Source: Streptomyces sp. NBC_00273 (GTDB lineage Bacteria; Actinomycetota; Actinomycetes; Streptomycetales; Streptomycetaceae). Taken from it: a stretch of 64,000 nucleotides of DNA. The stretch covers positions 9,687,001-9,751,000 of the forward strand of contig NZ_CP108067.1 in the NCBI RefSeq assembly GCF_036178145.1. Direction: 5' to 3'. Both the position numbers and the translations under genes were made by a program. Shown piece after piece: positions 45,317-53,226 of this stretch. Within the stretch, counting starts at the first letter, position 1. Every line of letters starts with the position of its first letter. Under the pieces are notes generated by a model. The model was not told the DNA's origin and searched no databases. It was given only the letters and a program-made list of their open reading frames with translations.

Positions 45317-46315
45317 ATGACCTCCACCGTCCTGGTCCTCACCGTGCTGGAGGACGTCACCGCGGACCTGGTGATTTCCACGCTGAACGAGCGTGAGGTG
45401 CCCGTAGTCCGCGCGGATCCGGCCGACATCGGCGCCGGGCTGTCCTTCGGCGCCCGCATCGGCGGCGGGGTGCCCGCCTGGGGCGGACGGCTGGTCACCG
45501 GCAGCCGGGAGGTGGAGATAGGGGAGGTGGCGGCGGTGTACTACCGCCGCCCCACCCCGTACGCCGCCCGGTACCGACACCTCCCCGCCCAGCAGCGCGA
45601 CTTCGCCGTCGCCGAGGCCCGCCACGGGCTCGGCGGCATCCTGCACACCCTGACCGGCGCCCTCTACGTCAACCATCCCCTCGCCGTCGCCCGCGCCGAG
45701 TTCAAGCCCGCCCAGCTCCAGCGTTTCACCGAGCTCGGCCTGCCGATCCCCGCGACGCTGGTCACCAACGACGCCGAACAGGCCCGTAGGTTCGCCGCCG
45801 AGCACGGACCGGTCATCTACAAGCCCTTCCGCGGCCTGCCTCCGGGGGAGGACGGGCAGGCCGGAGCCATCTGGGCGCAGCGCGTAGACTCCGACACCTT
45901 CGACGAATCCCTCACAGTGATGCCGCACCTGTTCCAGGCCGAGGTCCCCAAGACCGGCGACGTCCGGATGACCGTCGTTGGCCGGAAGGTATTCGCCAGC
46001 CGCGTCCAGACCCCGGACGGAGCCCTGGACTGGCGCCGCGGCGACTGGAACAAGCTGATCCACACCCACATCGACGTACCCGACCCCATCGCCACCGCGG
46101 CGCACAGCTACCTGGCATCGTTCGGTCTGGTCTTCGGCTGCTTCGACTTCGCCCTCACCGGCGACGGGGACAACGCGGAACACTGGACGGCCATCGAGTG
46201 CAATCCGAACGGACAGTGGGGCTGGCTCCCGGACGCGCCGGCCATCACCGAGGCGTTCGCCGACATCCTCACCAGGAAGGAGGCGGCAGGCCATGACGTT
46301 GCCCGCCGACCTTGA
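45317..46315 (+). CDS. tgmB: ATP-grasp ligase of the graspetide cluster
   Basis: A 332-residue ATP-grasp enzyme that should form side-chain ester or amide links in the precursor core using ATP. A family-typical head (VLVLTVLEDVTADLVISTLN, REVPVVRADPAD) is followed by AAVYYRRPTPYAARYRHLPA, the ATP-lysine region GPVIYKPFRGLPPG and the metal-binding WTAIECNPNGQWGWLP near the C-terminus (E-x-N). MRMTV-like VRMTVVGRKVFASRV lies in the central sheet. It starts 3 bases after the precursor stop and overlaps the methyltransferase by 23 bases, so the three genes are one transcript. Confidence 0.92.
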   Translation: MTSTVLVLTVLEDVTADLVISTLNEREVPVVRADPADIGAGLSFGARIGGGVPAWGGRLVTGSREVEIGEVAAVYYRRPTPYAARYRHLPAQQRDFAVAEARHGLGGILHTLTGALYVNHPLAVARAEFKPAQLQRFTELGLPIPATLVTNDAEQARRFAAEHGPVIYKPFRGLPPGEDGQAGAIWAQRVDSDTFDESLTVMPHLFQAEVPKTGDVRMTVVGRKVFASRVQTPDGALDWRRGDWNKLIHTHIDVPDPIATAAHSYLASFGLVFGCFDFALTGDGDNAEHWTAIECNPNGQWGWLPDAPAITEAFADILTRKEAAGHDVARRP

Positions 46316-47495
46316 GAGCGACGCCGCCCAGATGCGGCAGACGATGGCCAACGCGCTCGCCCAGAACGGCGCCCTGGCCGATCCCGCCTGGCGGGAGGCT
46401 GTGGAGAAAGTGCCGCGGCACCGGTTCGTGCCCGGCTTCTACCTCCCCGCCAACCAACAGGATGCCCTCGGCCTGACGGTGTGGGAGCCCGTCACGGCTG
46501 AGCTGGACTACGGCCGGTGGCTGGCCACCGCCTACACCGACACCACCCTGATCACCCAGTTCGACGGCGACGAACCCGACTGGAAGCAGCCCTCCGCCCG
46601 GCACGGCGGGGCACCCACCTCTTCTTCCACGCTGCCTTCCCTCGTGGTGCGGATGTGGTCGGATGCCGATGTACGCGAAGGGCACCGGGTGCTGGAAATC
46701 GGCACCGGTACCGGCTACTCTACGGCGCTCGCCTGCGAACGCCTCGGCTCCGCAGCGGTCACCTCGATCGAGGTCGACCCCCACCGACTCGGCCAGGCCG
46801 CCGACGCCCTGTACGGCCTGAGCTACACCCCCACGCTCGCGGTGGCGGACGGAGTGTACGGGTACTGGCCCGAGGCAAAGTTCGACCGGATCGTGGCCGC
46901 CTGCTCCTTCCGTACTGTGCCGCTGGCCCTGCTCGCGCAGACCCGACCGGGCGGGAAGATCCTCCTCACCCTCTCCGGCTGGCTCTATGGATACGCTCGC
47001 GTCCTCCTCACGGTCGGCGCCGACGGGACCGCCGAGGGCCAGCTTCTGGATGGCACGGTCTCATTCATGTCGGCACGCACGCACGCGGCGCCCATGTTCG
47101 GCAACCCCGACCACTGGGCCGCCCGAACCGGCGACGACGGCCGCCTCGCGCGGCACTCGCCGCCCCGGATCACCGCCGCCACCGAGGAGGCGTTCCACCT
47201 GCGGTTCCTCGCCCAGAGCGCAGTGCCGGACGCGCAGATGACGACCGTGGGGGAAGCGGTGCACCTGGTCGACGTCGTCACCGGCTCCGCCGCCACCCTC
47301 ACCCCCGACGACAACGGCGCGTGGACCGTGCGCGAAGGCGGCCCGCTCAAGCTGTGGGAGCGGATCGAGCACGTCTTGGACGCTTACGACGCGGCCGGCC
47401 GGCCCGGTCCGGAGACCTTCACCCTGCACGTTTACGACGGCGGACAGCACCTGCGTCACTCGCAGATGCCCGCCCTGCCACTGCCCGGGCCCTGA
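46293..47495 (+). CDS. tgmC: PIMT-like methyltransferase of the graspetide cluster
   Basis: A 400-residue protein. Residues about 1-250 are a protein-isoaspartate-methyltransferase fold: QNGALADPAWREAVEKVPRH, RFVPGFY, then the SAM motif VLEIGTGTGYSTALA at 133-147 and IEVDPHRLGQAADAL. The C-terminal 150 residues are specific to the ATP-grasp peptide cluster. Homologues in related clusters methylate an Asp of the cross-linked peptide, which then closes to an aspartimide; the acid-rich core here offers several Asp targets. ATG 46293 lies within the end of the ligase gene behind AGGAAGGAGG. Confidence 0.9.
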   Translation: MTLPADLESDAAQMRQTMANALAQNGALADPAWREAVEKVPRHRFVPGFYLPANQQDALGLTVWEPVTAELDYGRWLATAYTDTTLITQFDGDEPDWKQPSARHGGAPTSSSTLPSLVVRMWSDADVREGHRVLEIGTGTGYSTALACERLGSAAVTSIEVDPHRLGQAADALYGLSYTPTLAVADGVYGYWPEAKFDRIVAACSFRTVPLALLAQTRPGGKILLTLSGWLYGYARVLLTVGADGTAEGQLLDGTVSFMSARTHAAPMFGNPDHWAARTGDDGRLARHSPPRITAATEEAFHLRFLAQSAVPDAQMTTVGEAVHLVDVVTGSAATLTPDDNGAWTVREGGPLKLWERIEHVLDAYDAAGRPGPETFTLHVYDGGQHLRHSQMPALPLPGP

Positions 47496-47525
47496 CGAGC
47501 CCATACGTGCCGTGCGCCCGGCGGG

Positions 47526-47560
47526 AGAAAACAACGCCCCAGCCGGCTCACGGCGTTTTC
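47526..47560 (+). terminator. Terminator of the graspetide operon
   Basis: A stem of GAAAAC-AA-CGCC with GGCGTTTTC, whose right arm ends in TTTTC, 30 bases past the methyltransferase stop. It is bulged but placed as expected. Confidence 0.5.
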
Positions 47561-47818
47561 AACCACGCAGCGTGACCGGCTTCGTGCCCCCGGGAAGCTC
47601 GTTGAACTTGGCGGCGGCCGCGGCGACGGCCTGGTCCACGCCGACCCCCGCCTGGCGCCGGGCCCCGACGGGTCGGGTCCGGCTTGTACGCCCTCACCAC
47701 GCTGTTGTCCGCGCGCCCCGCGTCCGCGTCCCGGCTGCGGGTCTCCCCGATGGCCACCCGCTCCCGCTCCACCCCCCGCCGTGGCCCCCAGTCAGCCGGC
47801 CCCGGCCGAAGTCGCCGT
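47561..47818. other. Stretch with a minus-strand C-terminal scrap
   Basis: On the minus strand ADNSVVRAYKPDPTRRGPAP and, one base out of frame, DQAVAAAAAKFNELPGGTKP look like the end of an unidentified gene. Nothing intact is seen. Confidence 0.35.
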
Positions 47819-48513
47819 CCCCGCCAGCCGTCGTACGGCGTGACGTGCACCGGTCGGGCCGGGTCTGGAGCAAGCAGGGACTGCGGGTCGTCGCCGACAC
47901 CGGCGAGGCGCTGGTGACCGCCTGCGCGTCCGGAGCGCAGGCCCGCTGGCCCGCCCTGTACGCGCAGGCCCGCGCGGAGGGGGACCGGTCGGCGCGCACG
48001 GAGGCGATCGACGCGATGACGGCCGGCCGTTGGGAGCTCGCGGGCGCGGTGTGGCAGGAGACCGACCTGCTGCTGTGGAAGCCGCCCACGGCCTGGTTCA
48101 GCATCAACGCCTTCTGCGTGCCCGACGGGGACGGGCGCCGGCTGCGGAACTGGTACGTCAACTTCGAGCACCCCACCCGCCGTACCGAGGCCGGGTTCGA
48201 CACCCTCGACCTCACCGTGGACCTGGTGGTCACGCCCGATCTCACCCGCTGGGAGTGGAAGGACGAAGACGAGTACGCCCACGTGCGCCGGCTCGGCATC
48301 GTCTCCGACAGCGAGCAACAGGCCGTTGACGCCGCCCGCGGTGAGGTCCTGGCGATGCTCGCCGAACGCTCCGGGATCTTCGCGCAGGCGGAGCGGTGGG
48401 CGGCCTGGAGGCGGGAGCCGGCCTGGCCCACGCCTTGTCTTCCCCGGCCCACGGCAGCCGGGGAGAGGGTGCACCGGAAGGGGGCTGAACAGTTGCCTGG
48501 ACGGTTGCTTTGA
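47819..48513 (+). CDS. DUF402 protein, N-terminus unclear
   Basis: The recognisable part starts with VVRRDVHRSGRVWSKQGLRV and covers a DUF402 fold: LLLWKPPTAWFSINAFCVPD, RNWYVNFEHPTRRTEAGFDT and TLDLTVDLVVTPDLTRWEWK with EDEYAHVRRLGI. DUF402 proteins are nucleotide or pyrophosphate phosphatases; the clustered Asp/Glu of LDLTVDLVV and EWKDEDEY would bind metal. No good start lies at the beginning of the homology (the frame is open to 47512), so the head may be lost. The end also runs about 25 codons past the expected stop. Confidence 0.65.
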
Positions 48514-48892
48514 GCGGGGGACCGCAGGTGTGACCGGGAGTTGGAGCCCGGCAAATCGGACAGCGCCCGCTGTTCCTGGTCAGCCCCACTGGGCAAGCCT
48601 GTCCGCGCCGACGACACCTCTTACCCACGCAGTAGCCGTGGGGTAGAGGTCCTCTTCAGTCCCCGGGGCCCCGGCGCCGTGTGCGCTCCAGCATGAGTCG
48701 GCTCCTGACAGTCGTGGCGACGGGGCACGGGCACATCGTTCAACGTGTGCCAGCCGCTCTCCGACGCCGCCGCCGGCCCCTGGGCCGTCTCTCACCCACC
48801 ACAGTTGGTAACGCAAATGGTGCGTGATGTGACTTTGGGTGGCAGCGTGAGCGGGGAGGAATCCTTCCACGCATCTCAGAGGAGTCGCCGTC
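48514..48892. other. Intergenic stretch, no gene seen
   Basis: About 380 bases between the DUF402 and small hydrophilic genes. Only low-quality frames are present. Confidence 0.4.
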
Positions 48893-49090
48893 ATGGGCGG
48901 TATGCAGGACAAGCATCAGGAACCGGGCAAGGGCCGCGAAGAGCAGCAGCGGACGCGCCCGGGCCAGACTCACGCCGGCGCGGGCCAGGAAGGCGAGCGG
49001 GGCTTGAGCCCAGAGGAGCTCAAGCGGCGCCGCCAGGAGGAAATGTTCCGCGAGCGCGAGCGGGACGAGATGCGCGACGAAGAACTCTGA
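48893..49090 (+). CDS. Small hydrophilic protein, unknown
   Basis: A 65-residue highly charged protein starting at ATG 48893 behind AGAGGAG. It is almost free of hydrophobic residues: QDKHQEPGKGREEQQRTRPG then SPEELKRRRQEEMFRERERD. It is probably disordered. Strong ribosome and terminator signals argue that it is expressed. Function unknown. Confidence 0.6.
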   Translation: MGGMQDKHQEPGKGREEQQRTRPGQTHAGAGQEGERGLSPEELKRRRQEEMFRERERDEMRDEEL

Positions 49091-49121
49091 CCACCGTCAG
49101 AGCCGTCACGCTCAGGCACGC

Positions 49122-49160
49122 AGGACCCGGCCGGGCCCGTAGTCACGTCGGCCGGGTCCT
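49122..49160 (+). terminator. Hairpin after the small hydrophilic gene
   Basis: AGGACCCGGCCG pairs with CGGCCGGGTCCT around 15 bases, 31 bases past the stop. Confidence 0.6.
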
Positions 49161-49443
49161 GTCATGCCACGCCCCGCTGTGTTACCTGCCGTGGCATTGC
49201 GGGCCGAGAAGATAGACCCGGACCTCCCGTGCCCCGGCCCCCGCCCGTCGCGGACTTCGAGTCGGCAGAGGAAGGGGATCCACACGGCGCTGACCACCGA
49301 AGGACCGCTGCCAGCCGCCAGGTGGCCTCCCACGGTGACTGCCGCCTCCGCGTCACCGGCAGGCTCCCGCTTGCGGCCGGGTTCAGGGCAGGACGACGAT
49401 CGAAACGGGCCGTCATCCGGCCCGCCGGCGCATCAAGGGCGGC

Positions 49444-49893
49444 ATGGCGGCGAGGTGGGACAGCAGGCCAAGCGACTTCCACATCACGATTCGACGCTAC
49501 GGTCCGACCTTGCACCTGACCCCGGCCGGCGAGCTGGACATCGACTCGGACCCCGCCTTCGCCCCGGTGTGGACGGCCCTGGACGACCACATAGCGGTGG
49601 TGGCCTGCGACATGCGCTGCCTGACATTCCTCGACGCCGCTGGGCTGGAACTCCTCCTCGACCTCGCCGCCCACCTCGACGGACGCGGCATCGCCTTCTT
49701 CGCCTACAACTGGCAGCGCCAGCCCCTGCGGCTCCTGGACCACATCACCTCCACACCGTCCCAGGCAGGCGACCGGTCGACACCGACCCGTCCGCTGTGC
49801 CGCACGCTTCCGCGACATGGATACGTTCCATCCCGCCCGGTGTCGCCCGGGCACCCGCCTGTACGCCCCGCCGGCTCCCGCCGGCCCTGCTAG
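49444..49893 (+). CDS. STAS-domain protein (anti-anti-sigma factor)
   Basis: Residues about 12-100 form a STAS domain: LHLTPAGELDIDSDPAFAPV opens it and CDMRCLTFLDAAGLELLLDL holds the position where antagonists carry the regulatory Ser; here it reads FLDAAG, with Ala in place of Ser. Without the phosphorylatable residue it could be a constitutively free antagonist or a non-signalling relative. The Pro/Arg-rich tail after residue 105 lacks family resemblance and may result from a late frameshift. The start at ATG 49444 has no strong ribosome site. Confidence 0.65.
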   Translation: MAARWDSRPSDFHITIRRYGPTLHLTPAGELDIDSDPAFAPVWTALDDHIAVVACDMRCLTFLDAAGLELLLDLAAHLDGRGIAFFAYNWQRQPLRLLDHITSTPSQAGDRSTPTRPLCRTLPRHGYVPSRPVSPGHPPVRPAGSRRPC

Positions 49894-50020
49894 GGGCGGG
49901 GGTAGTGCTCGAAGTCCATTCCGTAGACGCGGGCGACCATGGTGGGGATCGCGAAGATCGCAGCCCTGGCTGCATAGGCCGACTTGCTAACAAAGCCACT
50001 CGTGCGCAGAGCAATGGCCA
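49890..50020 (-). pseudogene. C-terminal gene fragment, unidentified
   Basis: The minus frame reads RTSGFVSKSAYAARAAIFAI then PTMVARVYGMDFEHYPRP and stops at 49890. GC3 is good, so it was coding, but the upstream part is replaced by an IS5 remnant. Confidence 0.4.
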
Positions 50021-50069
50021 ACACGGCTTTCGCCACACCCGACGACCTCGACCGCACACTCCGCCTTGA

Positions 50070-50276
50070 GTGAAGGGCAGCAGGGGCGGCCGGCCCGTCG
50101 CCCACGACGCCGAGCTCTACAAGGAGCGGAACACCGTCGAGCGCCTGATCAACAAGCTGAAAGCCTGGCGGGGCCTCGCCACACGGTTCGACAAGACACG
50201 CGAGAGCTACCTCGCCGGCCTCTACCTCCGCGCCTCGATGATCTGGATCAAGGAACTCACCAAAACCACCCCTTGA
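50070..50276 (+). pseudogene. C-terminal fragment of an IS5-type transposase
   Basis: The frame GGRPVAHDAELYKERNTVER then LINKLKAWRGLATRFDKTRE is the end of an IS5 transposase with its catalytic Glu in NTVERLINKLK. The first two thirds are missing. A likely IS end (CACGACCAAATACGCTC) follows at 50279-50295. Confidence 0.8.
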
Positions 50277-50409
50277 TCACGACCAAATACGCTCCCTAGA
50301 TCGGGGTGCCCAAGGGCGTGCCGGCGGCCTCGCTGGGCGTGGTCGGCGCTGGGCTACGCATTCACGGAGCTTTCAAGGCGAGCGGTGTTGGCGCGTGGCC
50401 TGCCACAAG

Positions 50410-50434
50410 GGGCCGGCGTCCATGACGCCGGCCC
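50410..50434 (+). terminator. Intrinsic terminator-like hairpin
   Basis: GGGCCGGCGT-CCATG-ACGCCGGCCC is a perfect 10-bp stem followed by TTTATCTT. It faces plus-strand transcripts leaving the IS5 scrap. Confidence 0.6.
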
Positions 50435-50523
50435 TTTATCTTGCACGCCGCGGACCACCAGTTGCCGCTTGCGGCCGTTGATCTTTACGCCCGACCTGGG
50501 CTTCACCGTCGAAGCGTCGGGAA

Positions 50524-50877
50524 CTATTCGTACACGGGAACGAGGTTCGTGCCGGAGTCGATCACCCTGCCACGGTTCTTGGCCCGCTGTCGTTCCGCCG
50601 GTGTGACGCACAGGGTGTCGCCCTTGAACTTCTCACGCCAGACGTAGCCGGGCTTGCACGTGTCCGGCCCGTAGGCTCCGCCACCGGGCTGCCGGTGGGG
50701 GTTACTGCCGTTGGACGGGAGACTCGTGACAGAGGTCTGGCTCTGGGGCGCGATCGCCGCAGCGGCCGGCAGCGCGATGCCTCCGGTGACGAAGGCAACT
50801 GAGGCGAAGACCATCATGGAGCGCGAGATCCGGCGCTTTGACTGAGCGGCGGTCGGGCTGGGGCGATGATACGACAT
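50524..50877 (-). CDS. Small secreted protein
   Basis: A 117-residue protein starting at ATG 50877 behind AAGGAG. A basic head (SKRRISRS) and hydrophobic helix ending in ALPAAAA give a signal peptide cleaved after about residue 41. The mature part has one Cys pair in YGPDTCKPGYVWREKFKGDT and LCVTPAERQRAKNR, a pattern shared by small Streptomyces exported proteins that stabilise one disulphide loop. It stands alone. The function is unknown. Confidence 0.7.
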   Translation of the reverse strand: MSYHRPSPTAAQSKRRISRSMMVFASVAFVTGGIALPAAAAIAPQSQTSVTSLPSNGSNPHRQPGGGAYGPDTCKPGYVWREKFKGDTLCVTPAERQRAKNRGRVIDSGTNLVPVYE

Positions 50878-51164
50878 GAGGCTCCTTGCGGATAGAGGCC
50901 GCCGGAAAACTGTCGGGCAAGCTGCGCTCGAGCGACCGGCGGCTGGTTGATACGGGGCCACTGGAAGGCCGCCGTTCTCCTGGCTGGTCTCGCTGTCTTT
51001 GCGGCGTGACCACACTTCAAGTAGGCGCGTTGGTGGTAGCCACCGTCATGCCCCTGAAGAACGTGTCTTGACGGGAGGGCGCAAATCTGAGCGGCTCGGT
51101 GCCAGCCCCGGACATCCCTGGGAGGGCGTCACGTTCGCCGCGACGGGGGGAGCCGTGACGTCCT
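50878..51164. other. Intergenic stretch, no gene seen
   Basis: Upstream of the secreted protein gene up to the ligase scrap. It should contain the promoter of the secreted protein; no clear element was named. Confidence 0.35.
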
Positions 51165-51310
51165 GGACGTGCGCCTGGTCCGCCCCGACCTGGTGGCCGA
51201 GATCAGCGCCGACCGCGCCGTGGACCGAGACGGCATCTGGCGCCACCCGCTCCGCTTCAAGCGGCTGCGCCTGGACGTGGCCGTGCTGTGGCCGCACACC
51301 GGATCCGACC
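51165..51310 (+). pseudogene. 3' fragment of an ATP-dependent DNA ligase gene
   Basis: The frame DVRLVRPDLVAEISADRAVD followed by WRHPLRFKRLRLDVAV is the C-terminal OB-fold end of actinobacterial ATP-dependent ligases (VEV..D......RHP..F.R.R.D pattern). The nucleotidyltransferase core is missing. Confidence 0.6.
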
Positions 51311-51647
51311 TACGCACCGGCCTGTGGTCGGGCGTATGTGCCCCAGGCGAGGCGCCGAGCCATCGCGGCCCCCGTCGCCCGCAGCCCGTCCACGCAGAGC
51401 CGGCCGTTCTCACATCGGAATCGGGTCAGGCCCGCACGGATCGCAGGACACTATCGAAACCGACATCGCCACCTCTTGGCCGAGGTTTTTATGCCGGCCG
51501 CTACGACACTGCGGGGCGGCTGCGCGCGGTCAGCCCACCCTGCAGCTGTGCCCGGACGCGGCCGGGCACAGCGGGGTCCTTGGGGGTGGTGGTCCGGGTG
51601 GATGCGGCGACGTGCGCGGTGATGCGGGAGAGGCGCCCCCGGTCGTG

Positions 51648-52160
51648 ATGCCGAAGAAGGCGTCGGGCGGGTCGACGACCGTCGATCTCCTGGACTATCT
51701 CTTCGGTCCCGGCGAGCGCGACGAGCACACCGACCGCCACCTCGTCGCCGGCTGGGATCCGGATCTGCCGTGCCCGGCCCGCCACCCGGAACGCATCACG
51801 CGCGCGGACCTGGCGCTGCTCCTGGACGCCCCCGTCGAAGCGCTGCGCGGCGTACCGCCGGCGGAACACATGTGGCATGTCTCGGTCCGCAACCACCCCG
51901 ACGACCCCACCCTGTTCGACGACCAGTGGGCGCACGTAGCCGCCGCCATGGTGCACGCCGCCGGGATCGCCGTGCACGGCGACGAACAGGCCTGCCGGTG
52001 GGTCGCCGTGCGGCACGCCACCGACCACCTCCACATCCTGGCGACGTTGGCCCGGCAGGACGGCCTCCGCCCCCGACTGCGCGGCGACATCCTCGCCATG
52101 CACACCGCCGCCCGCGCCAAGCCCGAGCCCCTGAATCAGGTGATCACGGAAATCCGCTGA
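51648..52160 (+). CDS. Relaxase, catalytic N-terminal domain only (truncated)
   Basis: A 170-residue protein starting at ATG 51648 (a GTG one codon earlier is possible) behind GGGAGAGG. MPKKASGGSTTVDLLDYLFG is the usual head of Streptomyces mobilisation relaxases, and the metal-binding histidines are visible as H123-x3-H127-x-H129 in RHATDHLHILATLARQDG. Full relaxases are three or more times longer; here the frame ends soon after RLRGDILAMHTAARAK with an unrelated tail (PEPLNQVITEIR). No catalytic Tyr can be assigned. It marks a former conjugative or mobilisable element. It may still bind an oriT but is unlikely to nick efficiently. Confidence 0.7.
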   Translation: MPKKASGGSTTVDLLDYLFGPGERDEHTDRHLVAGWDPDLPCPARHPERITRADLALLLDAPVEALRGVPPAEHMWHVSVRNHPDDPTLFDDQWAHVAAAMVHAAGIAVHGDEQACRWVAVRHATDHLHILATLARQDGLRPRLRGDILAMHTAARAKPEPLNQVITEIR

Positions 52161-52167
52161 GCGCCCA

Positions 52168-52644
52168 ATGGCCGAGCACAACCTCATCAAGCACATCGAC
52201 ACCGACCCCGCCAAGGTCGCCATCACACCTCAGGGCACCCGCTGCGCCCTGGCAGGAGGAAGCGTGCAGGACCACGTCAACCAGCCCCGCCCCGGCACCA
52301 CGTACAACAACTACATGCCGAACGCCAAGGGCCTCATCATCGGCGAGCAGCAGCACTTCACCCAGAACAACACCGACGGCCTCGACCCCACGCTGTTCGT
52401 CCAGCTCGCCGGGTACATCGGCCAGGTCAGTCCCATCTTGGGCATGCCCGACGAGGACCGCGTGGAGCTGGAGCGCGTCGCCCAAGACCTCCACGAAGAG
52501 GCGACCTCCGATCACCCCGAGCCGGGCCGCCTGCGCCAGTTCGCCACTCAGCTCAAGGACAAGCTCCTGGAGGGCGCCACCACCATGGCGGCAACGCAGG
52601 GCATCCAGATGGCTGAGCAGGCCCTCGCCGGGCTCATACAGTAG
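52168..52644 (+). CDS. Hypothetical protein beside the relaxase remnant
   Basis: A 158-residue protein starting at ATG 52168, seven bases after the relaxase stop. The first 50 residues are polar; NAKGLIIGEQQHFTQNN is a beta-like stretch, and residues 70-158 are helices (FVQLAGYIGQVSPILGMPDE, RVELERVAQDLHEEATSDHP, QFATQLKDKLLEGATTMAAT). The helical part resembles the effector-associated segments near STAND and vWA genes in Streptomyces; this is a loose resemblance. A very strong hairpin ends the transcript. I do not recognise the family. Confidence 0.6.
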   Translation: MAEHNLIKHIDTDPAKVAITPQGTRCALAGGSVQDHVNQPRPGTTYNNYMPNAKGLIIGEQQHFTQNNTDGLDPTLFVQLAGYIGQVSPILGMPDEDRVELERVAQDLHEEATSDHPEPGRLRQFATQLKDKLLEGATTMAATQGIQMAEQALAGLIQ

Positions 52645-52658
52645 ATCGTCCAGCAACG

Positions 52659-52694
52659 CCGCGGGCCCCGGGGGAAGTCCCCCGGGGCCCGCGG
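52659..52694 (+). terminator. Very strong terminator hairpin
   Basis: A perfect 17-bp stem, CCGCGGGCCCCGGGGGA with its complement, around a 2-base loop, 15 bases past the stop of the preceding gene. Confidence 0.75.
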
Positions 52695-52921
52695 AACTCC
52701 ACCACACCGGGATCGGCCACTGGCTCGGCAACAGCGCCGAAGAACTGCTGCATCCGCATCCGCATCCGCAGTGCCGCCGAAGGTGAGGCAGCCGACTACG
52801 GCCGCTTGCTCCGCACCGTGGCGGCGGAGGGCCGACAGGCAGTGTGCTCGGCCCATCCAGTGATGGGCCGGCGCGACGTGGTCGGAAATCCTTCGCCCTG
52901 ACATGCCTCTTCCCGTTCCGG

Positions 52922-53053
52922 TCAGGATCCGCTCTCCTCTCCGCCCTGCTCCTCGTCCCTCTCCTTGCGTGTCCGGCGGATCTCCAGCATGACCGACAGG
53001 GATGTCCCGGCGATCGTGAGGACGTCTGCGACGAGGGAGAGTACGTCGTTCAT
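52922..53053 (-). CDS. 43-residue membrane peptide
   Basis: Starts at ATG 53053 behind AAGGGG. One hydrophobic helix (VLSLVADVLTIAGTSLSVML) is followed by a strongly charged tail (RRTRKERDEEQGG). The plan, a single span plus basic tail, fits small regulatory or toxin-like membrane peptides. It is transcribed away from the HTH-coiled-coil-vWA gene across 170 bases. Function unknown. Confidence 0.5.
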   Translation of the reverse strand: MNDVLSLVADVLTIAGTSLSVMLEIRRTRKERDEEQGGEESGS

Positions 53054-53226
53054 GAGGTGCCCCTTCAGTGTCTGCCGGTCCGCGCTGCCGCGGCTTGAAG
53101 GCGACAATGGAGGGGAGTTGAGTTGTCCGGACCCCGTGGACGGGACGCCGCAGGTAGGTTCCGGATGGAGGGGCGGTTGTCCCGGACGGACCGGACGGAC
53201 GCGAGCGGCTCGGGGTGGGGGGCGAA

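Noticed and set aside
44951..46351. 466-residue minus-strand frame over the graspetide operon
   Set aside because: It is antisense to the ATP-grasp ligase and precursor, both of which have clear family motifs.
52751..52774. Short CATCCG tandem repeat
   Set aside because: Only three exact units, too short to call in GC-rich DNA.
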